DNA of 64,000 nucleotides from Cronobacter malonaticus LMG 23826 (GTDB lineage: Bacteria; Pseudomonadota; Gammaproteobacteria; Enterobacterales; Enterobacteriaceae), in the NCBI RefSeq assembly GCF_001277215.2, contig NZ_CP013940.1, positions 4,092,001-4,156,000 on the forward strand. Direction: 5' to 3'. Shown here piece after piece: positions 14,093 to 29,681 of the stretch (positions within the stretch are counted from its first letter, which is position 1; each line of letters begins with the position of its first letter). Position numbers and translations under genes: made by a program. The notes under the pieces were generated by a model. That model was given only the letters and a program-made list of their open reading frames with translations, did not search any database and was not told where the DNA came from.

Positions 14093-15592
14093 ATGGCTCA
14101 ACCCAATTTATTGGCGGAAAGAATTTCACGTCTCAGCGCAGCGCTGGAAAAAGGGCTGTTTGAACGCAGCCACGCCATCCGAATGTGTCTGCTGGCGGCG
14201 CTGAGCGGTGAAAGCGTATTTCTGCTTGGCCCGCCCGGTATTGCGAAAAGCCTGATAGCCCGGCGGCTTAAATTCGCGTTTCAGCACGCGCGCGCATTTG
14301 AATACCTGATGACGCGCTTCTCCACGCCGGAAGAGGTCTTCGGGCCGCTCTCCATTCAGGCGCTAAAAGATGAAGGGCGTTATGAGCGTCTGACCGCAGG
14401 GTATCTGCCGGAGGCGGAAATCGTATTTCTGGATGAGATCTGGAAAGCGGGCCCGGCGATTCTGAACACGCTGCTCACCGCCATTAACGAACGCCGCTTT
14501 CGTAACGGCGCGCATGAAGAAAAAATTCCAATGCGCCTGCTGGTGACGGCATCCAACGAACTGCCCGAAGCAGACAGTAGCCTTGAGGCGCTCTATGACC
14601 GCATGCTGATTCGCCTGTGGCTCGACCGGGTGCAGGAGAAAAACAGCTTTCGCGCCATGCTGGTGAGCCAGCAGGATGAAAACGAAAACCCGGTGCCGGC
14701 GGGTCTTCAGGTGAGCGATGAGGAATATCAGCAGTGGCAGACCGGCATCGGCAACGTCAAACTGCCGGACACCGTGTTTGAGCTGATTTTCACCCTGCGC
14801 CAGCAGCTTGATGCGCTGCCGAACGCGCCCTATGTCTCAGACCGCCGCTGGAAGAAAGCCATTCGCCTGTTGCAGGCCAGCGCCTTTTTCAGCGGGCGCG
14901 ATGCCGTGGCACCTATCGATCTGATCCTGCTGAAAGATTGTCTGTGGCATGACGCCAGCGCCATGACGTTAATGCAGCAGCAAATCGCGCAGCTGATGAC
15001 CTCACACGCGTGGGGCCAGTACGCGATGCTGAGCCGCCTGGGCGCTATCACCCAGCGCCGGATGCAGTTAGAACAGCAGCACAGCGATAAAACGGCGCTG
15101 CGCCTTGAGAAGCAGAGCGGCATGTTCAGCCGTCGTCCGCAATATCAGTTGCCCGCAAGCCTCACGGAGCCAACGCTGACGCTGCTGCTGCAAAAGCCGC
15201 TGAAGCTACACGATATCGACGTTATTCATGTGACGTTCGCGCGCGAAGCGCTGGAGACGTGGCTGCAAAAAGGCGGCGAGATCCGCGGCAAGCTGAACGG
15301 CATCGGCTTTGCCCAGGCGCTGGATCTGGAAGTGGACGCGAGTCAGCATCTGGTGCTGCACGACGTCAGCCTGCAGGGTACGCGCCTTTCGCTGCCGGGC
15401 GCGGCGTCTGCCAACGGCATGCCGGATGAAATCAAACAGCAGCTTGACGATCTGGATAATGAGTGGCACCAGCAACATACGCGCTTTAGCGAGCAGCAAA
15501 AATGTCTGTTCGTCGAAAGTGACTGGTTAGGACGCATCGAGGCCAGCCTTCAGGATGTGGGCGAGCAGATTAAACAGGCGCGCCAATGCTGA
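14093..15592 (+). CDS. ravA: MoxR-type AAA+ ATPase RavA
   Basis: The 499-aa protein has Walker A GPPGIAKS (46-53), Walker B IVFLDE (110-115) and a C-terminal region that in E. coli binds the lysine decarboxylase LdcI. MoxR ATPases act as chaperones with von Willebrand A proteins; the partner viaA follows with a 7-nt overlap (ATGCTGA). E. coli RavA is 498 aa. It acts in the cytoplasm in stress and respiratory-complex maturation. Confidence 0.95.
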   Translation: MAQPNLLAERISRLSAALEKGLFERSHAIRMCLLAALSGESVFLLGPPGIAKSLIARRLKFAFQHARAFEYLMTRFSTPEEVFGPLSIQALKDEGRYERLTAGYLPEAEIVFLDEIWKAGPAILNTLLTAINERRFRNGAHEEKIPMRLLVTASNELPEADSSLEALYDRMLIRLWLDRVQEKNSFRAMLVSQQDENENPVPAGLQVSDEEYQQWQTGIGNVKLPDTVFELIFTLRQQLDALPNAPYVSDRRWKKAIRLLQASAFFSGRDAVAPIDLILLKDCLWHDASAMTLMQQQIAQLMTSHAWGQYAMLSRLGAITQRRMQLEQQHSDKTALRLEKQSGMFSRRPQYQLPASLTEPTLTLLLQKPLKLHDIDVIHVTFAREALETWLQKGGEIRGKLNGIGFAQALDLEVDASQHLVLHDVSLQGTRLSLPGAASANGMPDEIKQQLDDLDNEWHQQHTRFSEQQKCLFVESDWLGRIEASLQDVGEQIKQARQC

Positions 15593-17037
15593 CAGCGGAT
15601 TCGCTGAACCTGATTCTGGCTATCAGCGAAGGCGAGCTGGTAGAAGAGATCGTCATTGCGCTGCTGGCGTCGCCGCAGCTGGCGGTCTTTTTCGAAAAGT
15701 TTCCCCGCCTGAAACACGCGCTGACGCAGGATATTCCGCGCTGGCGCGAACAGCTTAAAACCCGGCTTAAAGAGGCGCATGTCCCGCCAGAGCTGGAAGA
15801 AGAGGTGATCGGCTATCAGAAAAGCCAGTTGCTCTCCACCAGCCAGTTTATCGTTCAGCTGCCGCAAATCAGCGAATTGCTGCGGCGCGTTGGCTCGCCG
15901 TTTGCCGACCAGGCGCAACGGCTTATCGCCGATAACCCGCATTTTACGCCCGCCCTGCATACGCTTTTTTTACAGCGCTGGCGGCTGAGCCTCGTCGTGC
16001 AGGCGACCTCCTTTAACCAGCAGTTGCTGGAGGAAGAACGCGAGCAACTGCTGAGCGAAGTGCAGGAGCGCATGACCCTGAGCGGCCAGCTTGAGCAGGT
16101 GCTGGTGGAGAATGAAGATTCCGCTGGCCGTCTGTGGGATATGAGCGACGGCAAACTGCGGCGCGGCGATTATCAGCTTATCGTGAAATATGGCGATTTT
16201 CTCGCCGACCAGCCGGAGCTGATGCAGCTTGCCGAACAGCTCGGCCGCTCGCGCGAGGCGAAATCGGTGCCGAAAAAAGAGGCGCCGCTGGAAACGTTCC
16301 GCACGCTGGTGCGCGAGCCCGCGTCCGTGCCGGAACAGGTCGACGGTTTACAGCGCAGCGACGATATTCTGCGTCTGCTACCGCCGGAGCTGGCGACGCT
16401 TGGCATTACCGAACTGGAATATGAGTTTTACCGGCGGCTGGTGGAGAAGCAGTTGCTGACTTACCGGCTTCAGGGCGACGCGTGGCGTGAGAAAGTCATG
16501 CAACGGCCGGTGACGCGCCAGGATTATGACGAACAGCCGCGCGGGCCGTTTATCGTCTGCGTGGATACGTCCGGCTCGATGGGCGGCTTTAACGAGCAGT
16601 GCGCCAAGGCTTTTTGTCTGGCGCTGATGCGCATTGCGCTGGCCGATAACCGCCGCTGTTTTATCATGCTGTTTTCAAGTGAAGTGGTGCGTTATGAGTT
16701 GTGCGGGCGCGACGGCATCGAACAGGCGATCCGCTTTCTGAGCCAGCGCTTTCGCGGCGGCACCGATCTGGCGAGCTGTTTTCGCGCGATTGCGGAAAAG
16801 CTACAGGGCGGCGAATGGTTCGACGCCGACGCGGTGGTGGTGTCTGATTTTATCGCCCAGCGGCTGCCGGATGAGGTGGTCAATAAGGTAAAGGAGTTGC
16901 AGCGCGTTCATCAGCACCGCTTTCACGCGGTGGCGATGTCCGCGCACGGCAAGCCCGGCATCATGCGCATTTTCGATCACATCTGGCGCTTTGATACCGG
17001 GATGCGCAGCCGTCTGGTGCGTCGTTTACGCCGCTGA
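15586..17037 (+). CDS. viaA: VWA-domain partner of RavA, ViaA
   Basis: The 483-aa protein ends in a von Willebrand factor A domain whose metal site reads DTSGS (residues 327-331). The N-terminal half is helical and charged. It stimulates RavA ATPase in E. coli. Its ATG lies inside the end of ravA, which implies translational coupling. Its stop is 1 nt from the convergent asnA stop. Confidence 0.95.
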   Translation: MLTADSLNLILAISEGELVEEIVIALLASPQLAVFFEKFPRLKHALTQDIPRWREQLKTRLKEAHVPPELEEEVIGYQKSQLLSTSQFIVQLPQISELLRRVGSPFADQAQRLIADNPHFTPALHTLFLQRWRLSLVVQATSFNQQLLEEEREQLLSEVQERMTLSGQLEQVLVENEDSAGRLWDMSDGKLRRGDYQLIVKYGDFLADQPELMQLAEQLGRSREAKSVPKKEAPLETFRTLVREPASVPEQVDGLQRSDDILRLLPPELATLGITELEYEFYRRLVEKQLLTYRLQGDAWREKVMQRPVTRQDYDEQPRGPFIVCVDTSGSMGGFNEQCAKAFCLALMRIALADNRRCFIMLFSSEVVRYELCGRDGIEQAIRFLSQRFRGGTDLASCFRAIAEKLQGGEWFDADAVVVSDFIAQRLPDEVVNKVKELQRVHQHRFHAVAMSAHGKPGIMRIFDHIWRFDTGMRSRLVRRLRR

Positions 17038-17038
17038 G

Positions 17039-18031
17039 TTACAGCAGCTCAGCGACGGTGGACTGCACCTGCTCCGGCCAGACGCCGCACTGCACCTGAC
17101 CGATATGCGGCAGTTGCAGCAGCAGCATGGTTAGACGCGACTGCCCTATGCCGCCGCCGATCGTCTGCGGCATTTCACCGTTAAGCAGCGCCTGGTGCCA
17201 CTCCAGCGCCAGACGATCCTGATCGCCGGTGAGCGCCAGCTGACGTTTAAGCGTGTCGGCATCGACACGGATCCCCATTGAGGAAATTTCAAACGCGTCT
17301 TCCAGCAGCGGGTTCCAGACGAGAATATCGCCGTTAAGCCCGGCAAAGCCGCTTTCCGTCGGCGTGGTCCAGTCATCATAATCCGGCGCGCGCACGTCGT
17401 GGCGTTTGCCATCGGCAAGTTTCCCACCAATGCCAATCAGGAAGACCGCGCCCAGCTCTTTCGCAATCGCGCGCTCGCGCCCTTTGGCGTCCAGCTCCGG
17501 GAAGCGGCGCTGCAGCGTTTCGCTGTGCACAAAATGAATGGCGTCCGGCAAGAACGGCGTCAGCCCGAAGCGCTCCGCCGCCGCCAGTTCGGTTTCCTTA
17601 ATCGCTGACCAGATGCTCTCCACCGTCTGCTTCAGCGTACCGAGATGGCGTTCGCCGTCGCCCATCACCCGCTCCCAGTCCCACTGATCCACATACACCG
17701 AGTGAACCGGAGAGAGACGGTCTTCATCGGGGCGCAGCGCTTTCATATGGGTATAAAGCCCTTCGCCCGCGCTGAAATCATGCTGGCCCAGCGTTTTGCG
17801 CTTCCACTTCGCGAGCGAGTGCACCACCTCAAACTGCGCCTGCGGCAGCGTTTTGACATTGACCTGCACCGCTTTTTCACAGCCGGAAAGGTTATCCTGC
17901 GTCCCGTCGCCGACGCGGCTCAGAATCGGTGCCTGCACTTCAAGCAGACCGAGTTTCTCCTCAAGCTGTCGGGAAAAATGGGCTTTCACAAAGCTAATCT
18001 GACGCTGGCGTGTGATGTAGGCGGTTTTCAT
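17039..18031 (-). CDS. asnA: Aspartate-ammonia ligase AsnA
   Basis: The 330-aa enzyme makes asparagine from aspartate, ammonia and ATP. It has the class II aminoacyl-tRNA-synthetase-like fold. Visible conserved stretches include [11 protein letters not shown] near the N-terminus and the C-terminal GGGIGQSRL. It is divergent from asnC, whose product activates it in E. coli when asparagine is low. The 152-bp gap 18032-18183 is AT-rich and should contain the AsnC site. Confidence 0.97.
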   Translation of the reverse strand: MKTAYITRQRQISFVKAHFSRQLEEKLGLLEVQAPILSRVGDGTQDNLSGCEKAVQVNVKTLPQAQFEVVHSLAKWKRKTLGQHDFSAGEGLYTHMKALRPDEDRLSPVHSVYVDQWDWERVMGDGERHLGTLKQTVESIWSAIKETELAAAERFGLTPFLPDAIHFVHSETLQRRFPELDAKGRERAIAKELGAVFLIGIGGKLADGKRHDVRAPDYDDWTTPTESGFAGLNGDILVWNPLLEDAFEISSMGIRVDADTLKRQLALTGDQDRLALEWHQALLNGEMPQTIGGGIGQSRLTMLLLQLPHIGQVQCGVWPEQVQSTVAELL

Positions 18032-18183
18032 TTTTTAGGCTCCTGTCCTTCTGTTGCTTTTGATTAAGCAATAAAAAAGCCCATCAATTCAATAATCATC
18101 AATAAAAAAGGCCATGTGTCTTTTAATCCGATAATATAGACGGCATGAAACTGACGATTACTGAATAATCATAAGGAAAACGT

Positions 18184-18642
18184 ATGGAAAATTATCAGAT
18201 CGATAATCTGGACCGCGGCATTCTGGAGGCATTAATGGCGAATGCGCGTACCGCCTATGCCGAACTTGCTAAACAGTTCGGCGTCAGTCCCGGTACGATT
18301 CATGTACGCGTGGAAAAAATGAAGCAGGCAGGAATAATCACCGGTGCGCGTATCGATATCAGCCCGAAACAGCTTGGTTACGATGTCTGCTGCTTTATCG
18401 GCATCATTCTCAAGAGCGCGAAAGATTACCCAGCCGCGCTCGAAAAGCTGGAAAGCCTGGATGAAGTGACCGAGGCCTATTACACCACCGGCCACTACAG
18501 CATCTTTATTAAGGTGATGTGTCGATCGATAGACGCATTGCAGCAGGTGCTTATCAACAAGATCCAAACAATTGATGAAATTCAGTCCACCGAGACATTG
18601 ATCTCGCTGCAAAACCCGATCATGCGTACCATCCGCCCCTAA
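18184..18642 (+). CDS. asnC: Lrp/AsnC-family regulator AsnC
   Basis: The 152-aa protein has an N-terminal HTH (about 5-60, AELAKQFGVSPGTIHVRVEKM) and a C-terminal RAM ligand domain. It is nearly identical to E. coli AsnC, which controls asnA in response to asparagine and represses its own gene. A short CCCC-TAAA-GGG stem and T6 right at the stop may end the transcript before mioC. Confidence 0.96.
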   Translation: MENYQIDNLDRGILEALMANARTAYAELAKQFGVSPGTIHVRVEKMKQAGIITGARIDISPKQLGYDVCCFIGIILKSAKDYPAALEKLESLDEVTEAYYTTGHYSIFIKVMCRSIDALQQVLINKIQTIDEIQSTETLISLQNPIMRTIRP

Positions 18643-18663
18643 AGGGATTTTTTAATACCCATA

Positions 18664-18672
18664 TTATCCACA
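18664..18672 (+). promoter_or_regulatory. DnaA box and promoter of mioC
   Basis: A perfect DnaA box TTATCCACA lies upstream of a TACAAT -10 candidate (18698-18703), 60 bp before mioC. In E. coli DnaA represses the mioC promoter, whose transcripts run into oriC, and this arrangement fits. Confidence 0.75.
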
Positions 18673-18731
18673 GGTAGATCCCAGCCCCTGCACAGCGTAC
18701 AATACGCGTCGTTTACTCAAGGCGGACATCC

Positions 18732-19172
18732 ATGACAGACATTACCCTGATCAGTGGCAGCACTCTTGGCGGCGCGGAATATGTGGCGGAACACCTGGCT
18801 GAAAAGCTGGAAGACGCCGGTTTTAGTACCGAAACGCTGCATGGCCCGCTTCTTGAAGATCTTAAGCCTGAAGGCACCTGGCTTATCGTGACGTCCACGC
18901 ATGGCGCGGGCGATCTGCCGGACAATCTGCAACCTTTATATGATGAGCTTGCAGAACAGAGGCCAGATCTCAGTCAGGTTCGCTATGGCGCTATCGGTAT
19001 CGGGAGCCGTGAATACGACACGTTTTGCGGGGCGATTGAAAAACTGGACGCGCTGTTAATCGAATGCGGCGCGAAACGTGTCGGCGAACCGCTTAAGATC
19101 AACATTCTCGATCATGATATTCCGGAGGATCCGGCTGAGGTGTGGCTCGGATCATGGAAAAATTTACTCTGA
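18732..19172 (+). CDS. mioC: Flavodoxin-like FMN protein MioC
   Basis: The 146-aa protein has the flavodoxin phosphate loop (SGSTLGGAEYVAE, about 8-20) and the THGAGDLPDN FMN loop. E. coli MioC binds FMN and has been linked to biotin synthase. It lies immediately left of oriC and is read toward it. Length matches the family. Confidence 0.95.
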   Translation: MTDITLISGSTLGGAEYVAEHLAEKLEDAGFSTETLHGPLLEDLKPEGTWLIVTSTHGAGDLPDNLQPLYDELAEQRPDLSQVRYGAIGIGSREYDTFCGAIEKLDALLIECGAKRVGEPLKINILDHDIPEDPAEVWLGSWKNLL

Positions 19173-19552
19173 TCGGCGAAATGATCGCCATTCAGCTGTG
19201 GATAAAAGAGCTTAAAAGCTTGGATCAACCCGTAGTTATCCAAGGTATAAGTGTTGTTCGCTTTTTGAGTTGTGTATAACCCTCATTTCTGATCCCAGCT
19301 TATACGGTCTGGGATCACCGATCATTCACAGCAAGCGATCCCGGATAACCTTTTGATCCCAAATGGGCGATCCGGGTTATCCACAAGGGATGTCGATCCT
19401 AATAAGAGATCATAATAAAACAGATCCTTTAGATAAAAGATCTTCTTTTTAATACCAACGATCCCGGCGCTTTCTCACCAGGCTAAAGTTGAGTAGAATC
19501 CACGCCCCGGGCTAGCTAACCCTCTTTCGCACAACCGCGAGGTCATACCAAC
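19173..19552. other. oriC: Chromosomal replication origin oriC
   Basis: The segment between mioC and mnmG matches enterobacterial oriC. DnaA boxes: R1 TTATCCACA at 19377-19385 (+), R4 at 19197-19205 (-), R2-type TTATACACA at 19271-19279 (-) and an R3-like TTATCCAAG at 19236-19244. Three AT-rich 13-mers beginning GATC on the minus strand (19399-19411, 19414-19426, 19430-19442) form the unwinding element on the mnmG side. I count about 14 GATC (Dam/SeqA) sites. DnaA and IHF act here to open the duplex. Flanking genes read away from the origin to the right. Confidence 0.97.
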
Positions 19553-21442
19553 ATGTTTTATCCGGATCCTTTTGACGTCATTATCATTGGCGGGGGTCAT
19601 GCAGGTACCGAGGCCGCAATGGCCGCTGCACGCATGGGTCAACAGACCCTGCTTTTGACACACAATATCGACACGCTTGGACAGATGTCCTGCAACCCGG
19701 CGATCGGCGGTATTGGTAAAGGACATCTGGTTAAGGAAGTGGATGCCCTCGGCGGGCTTATGGCGAAAGCGATCGACCAGGCGGGTATCCAGTTTAGGAT
19801 ACTAAACGCCAGCAAAGGTCCGGCCGTACGCGCTACCCGCGCTCAGGCGGATCGCGTGCTGTACAAGCAGGCCGTGCGTACTGCACTGGAGAATCAGCCG
19901 AACCTAATGATCTTCCAGCAGGCCGTTGACGATCTGATCGTCGAAAACGATCGCGTCGTGGGCGCCGTCACGCAGATGGGCCTGAAATTCCGCGCAAAAG
20001 CGGTCGTCCTGACGGTTGGTACTTTCCTCGACGGTAAAATCCATATCGGGCTGGATAACTACAGCGGCGGCCGTGCGGGCGATCCGCCTTCCGTACCGCT
20101 GGCGCGTCGCCTGCGAGAACTGCCGCTGCGCGTGAGCCGCCTGAAAACCGGAACGCCGCCGCGTATCGACGCGCGCACCATCGATTTCAGCGTGCTCGAT
20201 CAGCAGCATGGCGACAACCCGATGCCGGTCTTCTCGTTTATGGGCTCGGCGGATCAGCATCCGCGTCAGGTGCCGTGCTATGTCACGCACACCAATGAGA
20301 AAACCCATGACGTGATCCGCAGTAACCTCGATCGCAGCCCGATGTACGCAGGGGTTATCGAAGGGATCGGCCCGCGCTACTGCCCTTCCATCGAAGATAA
20401 AGTGATGCGCTTCGCCGATCGCAACGCGCACCAGATCTTCCTGGAGCCGGAAGGGCTGACCAGCAACGAAATTTACCCGAACGGTATCTCCACAAGCCTG
20501 CCGTTCGATGTGCAGATGCAAATTGTCCGTTCCATGAAAGGAATGGAGAACGCGAAAATTGTCCGTCCAGGTTACGCGATTGAGTACGATTTCTTCGACC
20601 CGCGCGATCTGAAGCCGACGCTGGAAAGCAAATACATCCACGGGCTGTTCTTCGCAGGCCAGATCAACGGCACCACCGGTTACGAAGAGGCTGCCGCACA
20701 AGGCCTGCTGGCGGGCCTTAACGCGGGCCGTTACGCCGCTGAGAAAGAGGGCTGGGCGCCGGGTCGCTCTCAGGCTTATCTTGGCGTGCTGGTGGATGAC
20801 CTTTGCACGCTCGGTACCAAAGAGCCGTACCGCATGTTTACCTCGCGTGCCGAATATCGCCTGATGCTGCGTGAAGACAACGCCGATTTACGCCTGACCG
20901 AAGCCGGTCGTGAAATGGGGCTGGTCGACGATGCGCGTTGGGCGCGCTTCAACGAGAAGCTGGAGAATATCGAACGCGAGCGTCAGCGCCTGAGAAGTAC
21001 CTGGGTGACGCCGTCAACGGCTTCCGTCGATGAGATCAACACAATGCTCACTGCGCCGCTCTCCCGTGAAGCCAGCGGTGAAGATCTGCTGCGCCGCCCG
21101 GAAATGACCTATGCACAGTTGACCTCGCTGTCGGCTTTCGCGCCGGCGCTGGATGACGCGCAGGCGGCTGAGCAGGTTGAAATTCAGGTAAAATACGAAG
21201 GCTATATCGCTCGCCAGCAGGATGAGATCGAAAAACAGCAGCGCAACGAAAACACGCTGCTGCCAGCGACGCTGGATTATCGCCAGGTGAATGGCCTCTC
21301 CAATGAGGTGATCGCCAAGCTTAACGATCATAAACCGGCATCGATTGGCCAGGCGTCCCGTATCTCCGGGATCACGCCAGCCGCTATCTCGATTCTTCTG
21401 GTCTGGCTGAAGAAACAGGGGCTACTGCGCCGCAGTGCCTGA
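19553..21442 (+). CDS. mnmG: tRNA uridine-34 carboxymethylaminomethyl enzyme MnmG (GidA)
   Basis: The 629-aa FAD protein works with MnmE to modify U34 of several tRNAs. The dinucleotide-binding motif GGGHAG is at 13-18 and the catalytic cysteines are Cys47 and Cys277. Length equals E. coli MnmG. Transcription from its promoter stimulates oriC in E. coli. A terminator-like hairpin follows and rsmG starts 56 nt downstream. Confidence 0.98.
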   Translation: MFYPDPFDVIIIGGGHAGTEAAMAAARMGQQTLLLTHNIDTLGQMSCNPAIGGIGKGHLVKEVDALGGLMAKAIDQAGIQFRILNASKGPAVRATRAQADRVLYKQAVRTALENQPNLMIFQQAVDDLIVENDRVVGAVTQMGLKFRAKAVVLTVGTFLDGKIHIGLDNYSGGRAGDPPSVPLARRLRELPLRVSRLKTGTPPRIDARTIDFSVLDQQHGDNPMPVFSFMGSADQHPRQVPCYVTHTNEKTHDVIRSNLDRSPMYAGVIEGIGPRYCPSIEDKVMRFADRNAHQIFLEPEGLTSNEIYPNGISTSLPFDVQMQIVRSMKGMENAKIVRPGYAIEYDFFDPRDLKPTLESKYIHGLFFAGQINGTTGYEEAAAQGLLAGLNAGRYAAEKEGWAPGRSQAYLGVLVDDLCTLGTKEPYRMFTSRAEYRLMLREDNADLRLTEAGREMGLVDDARWARFNEKLENIERERQRLRSTWVTPSTASVDEINTMLTAPLSREASGEDLLRRPEMTYAQLTSLSAFAPALDDAQAAEQVEIQVKYEGYIARQQDEIEKQQRNENTLLPATLDYRQVNGLSNEVIAKLNDHKPASIGQASRISGITPAAISILLVWLKKQGLLRRSA

Positions 21443-21457
21443 GTTAAAACGCGCTTC

Positions 21458-21484
21458 GGGCCAGCCTTGTCTGGCCCTTTTTAT
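21458..21484 (+). terminator. Terminator or attenuator between mnmG and rsmG
   Basis: GGGCCAG/CTGGCCC forms a stem at 21458-21477 followed by T5. It lies directly before rsmG and should reduce read-through. Confidence 0.75.
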
Positions 21485-21498
21485 ATGGAAAAATCGTC

Positions 21499-22122
21499 GT
21501 GCTGAATACACTATCCCGCCTGCTTGATGATGCAGGGATTACGCTGCCCGAACACCAGAAAGCACAACTGGTGGCCTATGTCGATATGCTGAACAAGTGG
21601 AACAAGGCTTATAACCTCACCTCCGTACGCGACCCGAACGAGATGCTGGTGCGTCATATCATGGACAGCATCGTGGTGGAGCCGCACTTACAGGGCACCC
21701 GTTTTATCGATGTCGGCACAGGCCCTGGTTTGCCGGGGGTTCCGCTGGCGATTGTCCGGCCTGACAGCCATTTCACGCTGCTGGACAGCCTCGGCAAGCG
21801 CGTGCGTTTTTTGCGTCAGGTACAGCATGAGCTTAAACTCGACAACATCACGCCGGTGCAAAGCCGCGTCGAAGCCTTCCCTGCCGAGCCGCCTTTCGAT
21901 GGCGTCATTAGCCGCGCGTTCGCGTCGCTCTCCGATATGGTGAACTGGTGTCATCATCTGCCGGGCGAGGAGGGACACTTTTATGCCCTCAAAGGACAGC
22001 GTCCGGACGATGAAATCAGCGCGCTGCCATCAGGCTTTGCTGTTCAGGAAATCATCAGGCTGGCGGTTCCACGTCTCGACGGCGAACGCCATCTGGTTAT
22101 CCTTAAAGCAAACAGAACTTAA
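21499..22122 (+). CDS. rsmG: 16S rRNA m7G527 methyltransferase RsmG (GidB)
   Basis: The start is GTG 21499, as in E. coli, giving 207 aa. The SAM-binding glycine loop [10 protein letters not shown] is at 71-80 and [12 protein letters not shown] forms the second SAM contact. It methylates G527 of 16S rRNA; loss gives low-level streptomycin resistance in relatives. Confidence 0.97.
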   Translation: MLNTLSRLLDDAGITLPEHQKAQLVAYVDMLNKWNKAYNLTSVRDPNEMLVRHIMDSIVVEPHLQGTRFIDVGTGPGLPGVPLAIVRPDSHFTLLDSLGKRVRFLRQVQHELKLDNITPVQSRVEAFPAEPPFDGVISRAFASLSDMVNWCHHLPGEEGHFYALKGQRPDDEISALPSGFAVQEIIRLAVPRLDGERHLVILKANRT

Positions 22123-22731
22123 TATTTATCAAAAAAAGTAGAAATAAGGCGTTGGTCTTGCGGCAGGTAAAAAAGATACGAGATCCACAATAACAACATC
22201 TTATTTCACTTTTTATTAACTTGTTCGCAGCTTAAGTATAACGAAGCACCAATTGCGCCAAAAATTTAATAGTCACTTATGAAAATATAAGGGTGCTATG
22301 TTGAGGTAGCGCTATGATAACGGGGCGTAAATTGTTTCCCGTAGATGTCAATGAAAGGTTTAAATCGTGTTTCGGGGTGTTTTAAAAGATTTTGGATTTA
22401 AAGGGCTTTGAATTCAAAAAGTTATAATTAGCGCATTCTTAAAGGATGTGACAAAGCTTGAGCAGTAATTGTTTAGAATGTGATCTCGTGCACGCTTTAT
22501 TCGCAAGGTTTACGCGCGATTTGCAGTTTTTACATTTGCTTTCAGCTTTAAGAGAAACTTGAAAAAAACGCCTCCTGAAAATTATTTAAACATTTATTCA
22601 CCTTTTGGCTACTTATAGTTTGAAATCACGTGCTCGCCCCGTATAATTTGAGCGCTTTTTGAGGCTTGACTCAGAGCGTCAAAGAACGTTTTATACGACA
22701 CGCGACATACCTCAAAGGGAGCAGTGGCAAA
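22123..22731 (+). promoter_or_regulatory. AT-rich spacer with the atp operon promoter
   Basis: No gene is visible in this 609-bp gap. The best promoter has TTGAAA (22620-22625) and TATAAT (22642-22647), 16 bp apart, at the place of the E. coli atpI promoter. A second, weaker pair is TTGACT (22666-22671) with TTATAC near 22691. The left part is strongly AT-rich. Confidence 0.7.
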
Positions 22732-23939
<1,208 letters not shown>

Positions 23940-23971
23940 TTTTTTACTCAACACTACTGCGTTTTAACTGA

Positions 23972-24243
<272 letters not shown>

Positions 24244-24293
24244 TGAATTTCCAGACAATATCAGAACATTAACCAGATAAGAGGCATTGTGCT

Positions 24294-24764
24294 GTGAATC
24301 TTAACGCAACAATCCTCGGCCAGGCCATCGCGTTTGTCCTGTTCGTTCTGTTCTGTATGAAGTACGTATGGCCGCCAATTATGGCTGCCATCGAAAAACG
24401 TCAGAAAGAAATTGCTGACGGTCTGTCTTCTGCAGAACGCGCTAAAAAGGATCTGGAGCTTGCACAGTCCAACGCGACCGACCAGCTGAAAAAAGCGAAA
24501 GCGGAAGCCCAGGTGATTATTGAGCAGGCGAACAAACGCCGCGCTCAGATCCTGGACGAAGCGAAAGCTGAAGCAGAGCAGGAACGTAACAAAATCGTGG
24601 CGCAGGCCCAGGCCGAAATCGAAGCCGAGCGTAAACGTGCCCGTGAAGAGCTGCGCAAGCAGGTTGCTATCCTGGCTGTTGCTGGCGCCGAGAAGATCAT
24701 TGAACGTTCCGTGGATGAAGCTGCTAACAGCGACATCGTGAATAAACTGGTCGCTGAACTGTAA
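24294..24764 (+). CDS. atpF: ATP synthase Fo subunit b
   Basis: The 156-aa stator subunit starts at GTG 24294, as in E. coli. One N-terminal membrane helix (about 5-25) is followed by a long charged coiled coil rich in Lys, Glu and Ala. It links subunit a to F1 through delta. Confidence 0.97.
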   Translation: MNLNATILGQAIAFVLFVLFCMKYVWPPIMAAIEKRQKEIADGLSSAERAKKDLELAQSNATDQLKKAKAEAQVIIEQANKRRAQILDEAKAEAEQERNKIVAQAQAEIEAERKRAREELRKQVAILAVAGAEKIIERSVDEAANSDIVNKLVAEL

Positions 24765-24778
24765 GGAGGGAGGGGCTG

Positions 24779-25312
24779 ATGTCTGAATTTGTAACGGTAG
24801 CTCGCCCCTACGCCAAAGCAGCTTTTGACTTTGCCGTCGAACACCAAAGCCTCGACCGCTGGCAGGATATGCTGGCGTTTGCCGCTGAAGTGGCCAAAAA
24901 CGAACAGATGGCTGAGCTTCTCTCTGGCGCCCTGGCGCCAGAAACGCTCGCTGAGTCGTTTATCGCAATCTGTGGTGACCAGTTAGACGCCAACGGCCAG
25001 AACCTGATTCGGGTAATGGCGGAAAACGGCCGTCTGAAGGTTCTTCCTGATGTTCTTGAGCAGTTCATTCAGTTACGCGCAGCCCTTGAGGCTACCGTTG
25101 AAGTCGAAGTGACTTCCGCCAGCGCACTGAGCGATGAACAGCTTGCGAAAATCAGCGCCGCGATGGAAAAACGTCTGTCACGCAAAGTGAAGCTGAATTG
25201 CAAAATTGATAAGTCTGTAATGGCGGGCGTCATCATCCGTTCGGGTGATACGGTCATTGACGGCAGCGTGCGCGGCCGTCTTGAGCGCCTCGCAGACGTC
25301 TTGCAGTCTTAA
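24779..25312 (+). CDS. atpH: ATP synthase F1 subunit delta
   Basis: The 177-aa peripheral stator protein joins subunit b to the top of the alpha3beta3 ring. A strong AAGGAGGGAGG site ends 5 nt before the ATG. Length and sequence match E. coli AtpH. Confidence 0.97.
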   Translation: MSEFVTVARPYAKAAFDFAVEHQSLDRWQDMLAFAAEVAKNEQMAELLSGALAPETLAESFIAICGDQLDANGQNLIRVMAENGRLKVLPDVLEQFIQLRAALEATVEVEVTSASALSDEQLAKISAAMEKRLSRKVKLNCKIDKSVMAGVIIRSGDTVIDGSVRGRLERLADVLQS

Positions 25313-25324
25313 GGGGACTGGAGC

Positions 25325-26866
25325 ATGCAACTGAATTCCACCGAAATCAGCGAACTGATCAAGCAGCGCATTGCTCAGTTCAATGTTGTGAGCGAAGCTC
25401 ATAACGAAGGTACTATTGTTTCTGTAAGCGACGGTGTTATCCGCATTCACGGCCTGGCCGATTGTATGCAGGGTGAGATGATTTCCCTGCCGGGTAACCG
25501 TTACGCTATCGCACTGAACCTGGAGCGCGACTCCGTAGGTGCAGTGGTTATGGGTCCGTACGCTGACCTCGCCGAAGGCATGAAGGTGAAATGTACTGGC
25601 CGTATTCTTGAAGTGCCGGTTGGCCGTGGCCTGCTGGGCCGTGTGGTTAACACCCTCGGCGCGCCGATCGATGGTAAAGGTCCGGTTGAACACGATGGCT
25701 TCTCGCCAATCGAAGTTATCGCACCGGGCGTTATCGATCGTCAGTCCGTAGACCAGCCTGTACAGACCGGTTATAAGTCCGTTGACGCCATGATCCCAAT
25801 CGGTCGTGGTCAGCGTGAACTGATCATCGGTGACCGTCAGACCGGTAAAACCGCGATGGCTATCGACGCCATCATCAACCAGCGCGATTCCGGCATTAAA
25901 TGCGTGTACGTGGCTATCGGCCAGAAAGCGTCCACCATTGCTAACGTGGTTCGTAAACTGGAAGAACACGGTGCGCTGTCCAACACCATCGTTGTGGTCG
26001 CGACCGCTTCTGAATCTGCTGCGCTGCAGTACCTGGCTCCGTATGCCGGTTGCGCGATGGGCGAATACTTCCGTGACCGCGGCGAAGACGCGCTGATCGT
26101 TTACGATGACCTGTCTAAACAGGCTGTTGCTTACCGTCAGGTTTCCCTGCTGCTCCGTCGTCCGCCGGGACGTGAAGCATTCCCGGGCGACGTGTTCTAC
26201 CTCCACTCCCGTCTGCTGGAGCGCGCATCCCGCGTTAACGCGGAATACGTTGAGAACTTCACCAAAGGTGCAGTGAAAGGTAAAACCGGCTCCCTGACCG
26301 CGCTGCCGATCATCGAAACCCAGGCGGGTGACGTTTCCGCGTTCGTTCCGACCAACGTAATTTCTATTACCGATGGTCAGATCTTCCTGGAAACCAACCT
26401 GTTTAACTCCGGTATTCGTCCGGCAGTTAACCCGGGTATCTCCGTATCGCGTGTGGGTGGTGCTGCTCAGACCAAGATCATCAAGAAACTGTCCGGTGGT
26501 ATCCGTACCGCGCTGGCACAGTATCGTGAGCTGGCGGCGTTCTCTCAGTTCGCATCCGATCTGGACGAAGCAACCCGTAAACAGCTGAGCCACGGCCAGA
26601 AAGTGACTGAACTGCTCAAGCAGAAACAGTACGCGCCGATGTCCGTTGCACAGCAGGGCCTGGTCCTGTTCGCGGCGGAACGCGGTTACCTCGAAGACGT
26701 GGAACTGGCGAAAATCGGTAGCTTCGAAGCCGCTCTGCTGGCTTACGCTGACCGTGATCACGCTCCGCTGATGCAAGAGATCAACCAGACCGGTGGCTAT
26801 AACGATGAGATCGAAGGCAAGCTGAAAAGCCTCCTCGACTCCTTCAAAGCAACCCAGTCCTGGTAA
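25325..26866 (+). CDS. atpA: ATP synthase F1 subunit alpha
   Basis: The 513-aa non-catalytic nucleotide-binding subunit has Walker A GDRQTGKT (169-176). It alternates with beta in the F1 hexamer. It starts 12 nt after atpH. The minus strand is open for over 500 codons here, a codon-bias shadow. Confidence 0.98.
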   Translation: MQLNSTEISELIKQRIAQFNVVSEAHNEGTIVSVSDGVIRIHGLADCMQGEMISLPGNRYAIALNLERDSVGAVVMGPYADLAEGMKVKCTGRILEVPVGRGLLGRVVNTLGAPIDGKGPVEHDGFSPIEVIAPGVIDRQSVDQPVQTGYKSVDAMIPIGRGQRELIIGDRQTGKTAMAIDAIINQRDSGIKCVYVAIGQKASTIANVVRKLEEHGALSNTIVVVATASESAALQYLAPYAGCAMGEYFRDRGEDALIVYDDLSKQAVAYRQVSLLLRRPPGREAFPGDVFYLHSRLLERASRVNAEYVENFTKGAVKGKTGSLTALPIIETQAGDVSAFVPTNVISITDGQIFLETNLFNSGIRPAVNPGISVSRVGGAAQTKIIKKLSGGIRTALAQYRELAAFSQFASDLDEATRKQLSHGQKVTELLKQKQYAPMSVAQQGLVLFAAERGYLEDVELAKIGSFEAALLAYADRDHAPLMQEINQTGGYNDEIEGKLKSLLDSFKATQSW

Positions 26867-26916
26867 CGTCTGGCGGCTTGCTGTAAGGCAAGCCGCAAGG
26901 CATTGAGGAGAAGCTC

Positions 26917-29189
<2,273 letters not shown>

Positions 29190-29209
29190 CGCCTTAATCG
29201 GAGGGTGAC

Positions 29210-29629
29210 ATGGCAATGACTTACCACCTGGATGTCGTCAGCGCAGAGAAACAGATGTTCTCTGGTCTGGTCGAGAAAATCCAGGTTACGGGTAGCGAAG
29301 GTGAACTGGGTATTTACCCGGGCCACGCGCCGCTGCTCACCGCCATTAAGCCTGGTATGATCCGCATCGTGAAACAGCACGGCCACGAAGAGTATATCTA
29401 TCTCTCCGGCGGCGTGCTGGAAGTGCAGCCGGACAACGTAACCGTGCTGGCTGACACCGCGATTCGCGGCCAGGATCTCGACGAAGCGCGAGCCCTGGAA
29501 GCGAAGCGTAAAGCGGAAGACCATATCCGTAGCTCCCACGGTGACGTGGACTACGCTCAGGCTTCTGCTGAGCTGGCCAAGGCGATCGCCAAACTGCGCG
29601 TTATCGAGTTGACCAAAAAAGCGATGTAA
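29210..29629 (+). CDS. atpC: ATP synthase F1 subunit epsilon
   Basis: The 139-aa protein has an N-terminal beta barrel and a C-terminal helical hairpin that can inhibit ATP hydrolysis. It closes the operon; a strong terminator follows 21 nt later. Confidence 0.97.
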   Translation: MAMTYHLDVVSAEKQMFSGLVEKIQVTGSEGELGIYPGHAPLLTAIKPGMIRIVKQHGHEEYIYLSGGVLEVQPDNVTVLADTAIRGQDLDEARALEAKRKAEDHIRSSHGDVDYAQASAELAKAIAKLRVIELTKKAM

Positions 29630-29650
29630 CACCGGCTTGAAAGTTAAAAA

Positions 29651-29681
29651 GCCAGCCTGGGCGACCCGGCTGGCTTTTTTT
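29651..29681 (+). terminator. Terminator of the atp operon
   Basis: GCCAGCC...GGCTGGC forms a strong stem (29651-29674) followed by T7. The remaining spacer to glmU (29682-29971, about 290 bp) should hold the glmU promoters. A short ORF inside it has no good start site and is not called. Confidence 0.93.

Noticed and set aside
25178..26776. 532-codon open frame antisense to atpA
   Set aside because: It lies wholly opposite the highly conserved atpA; its composition (rich in Arg, His, Phe, Val) is the mirror of biased atpA codons and it has no ribosome site.
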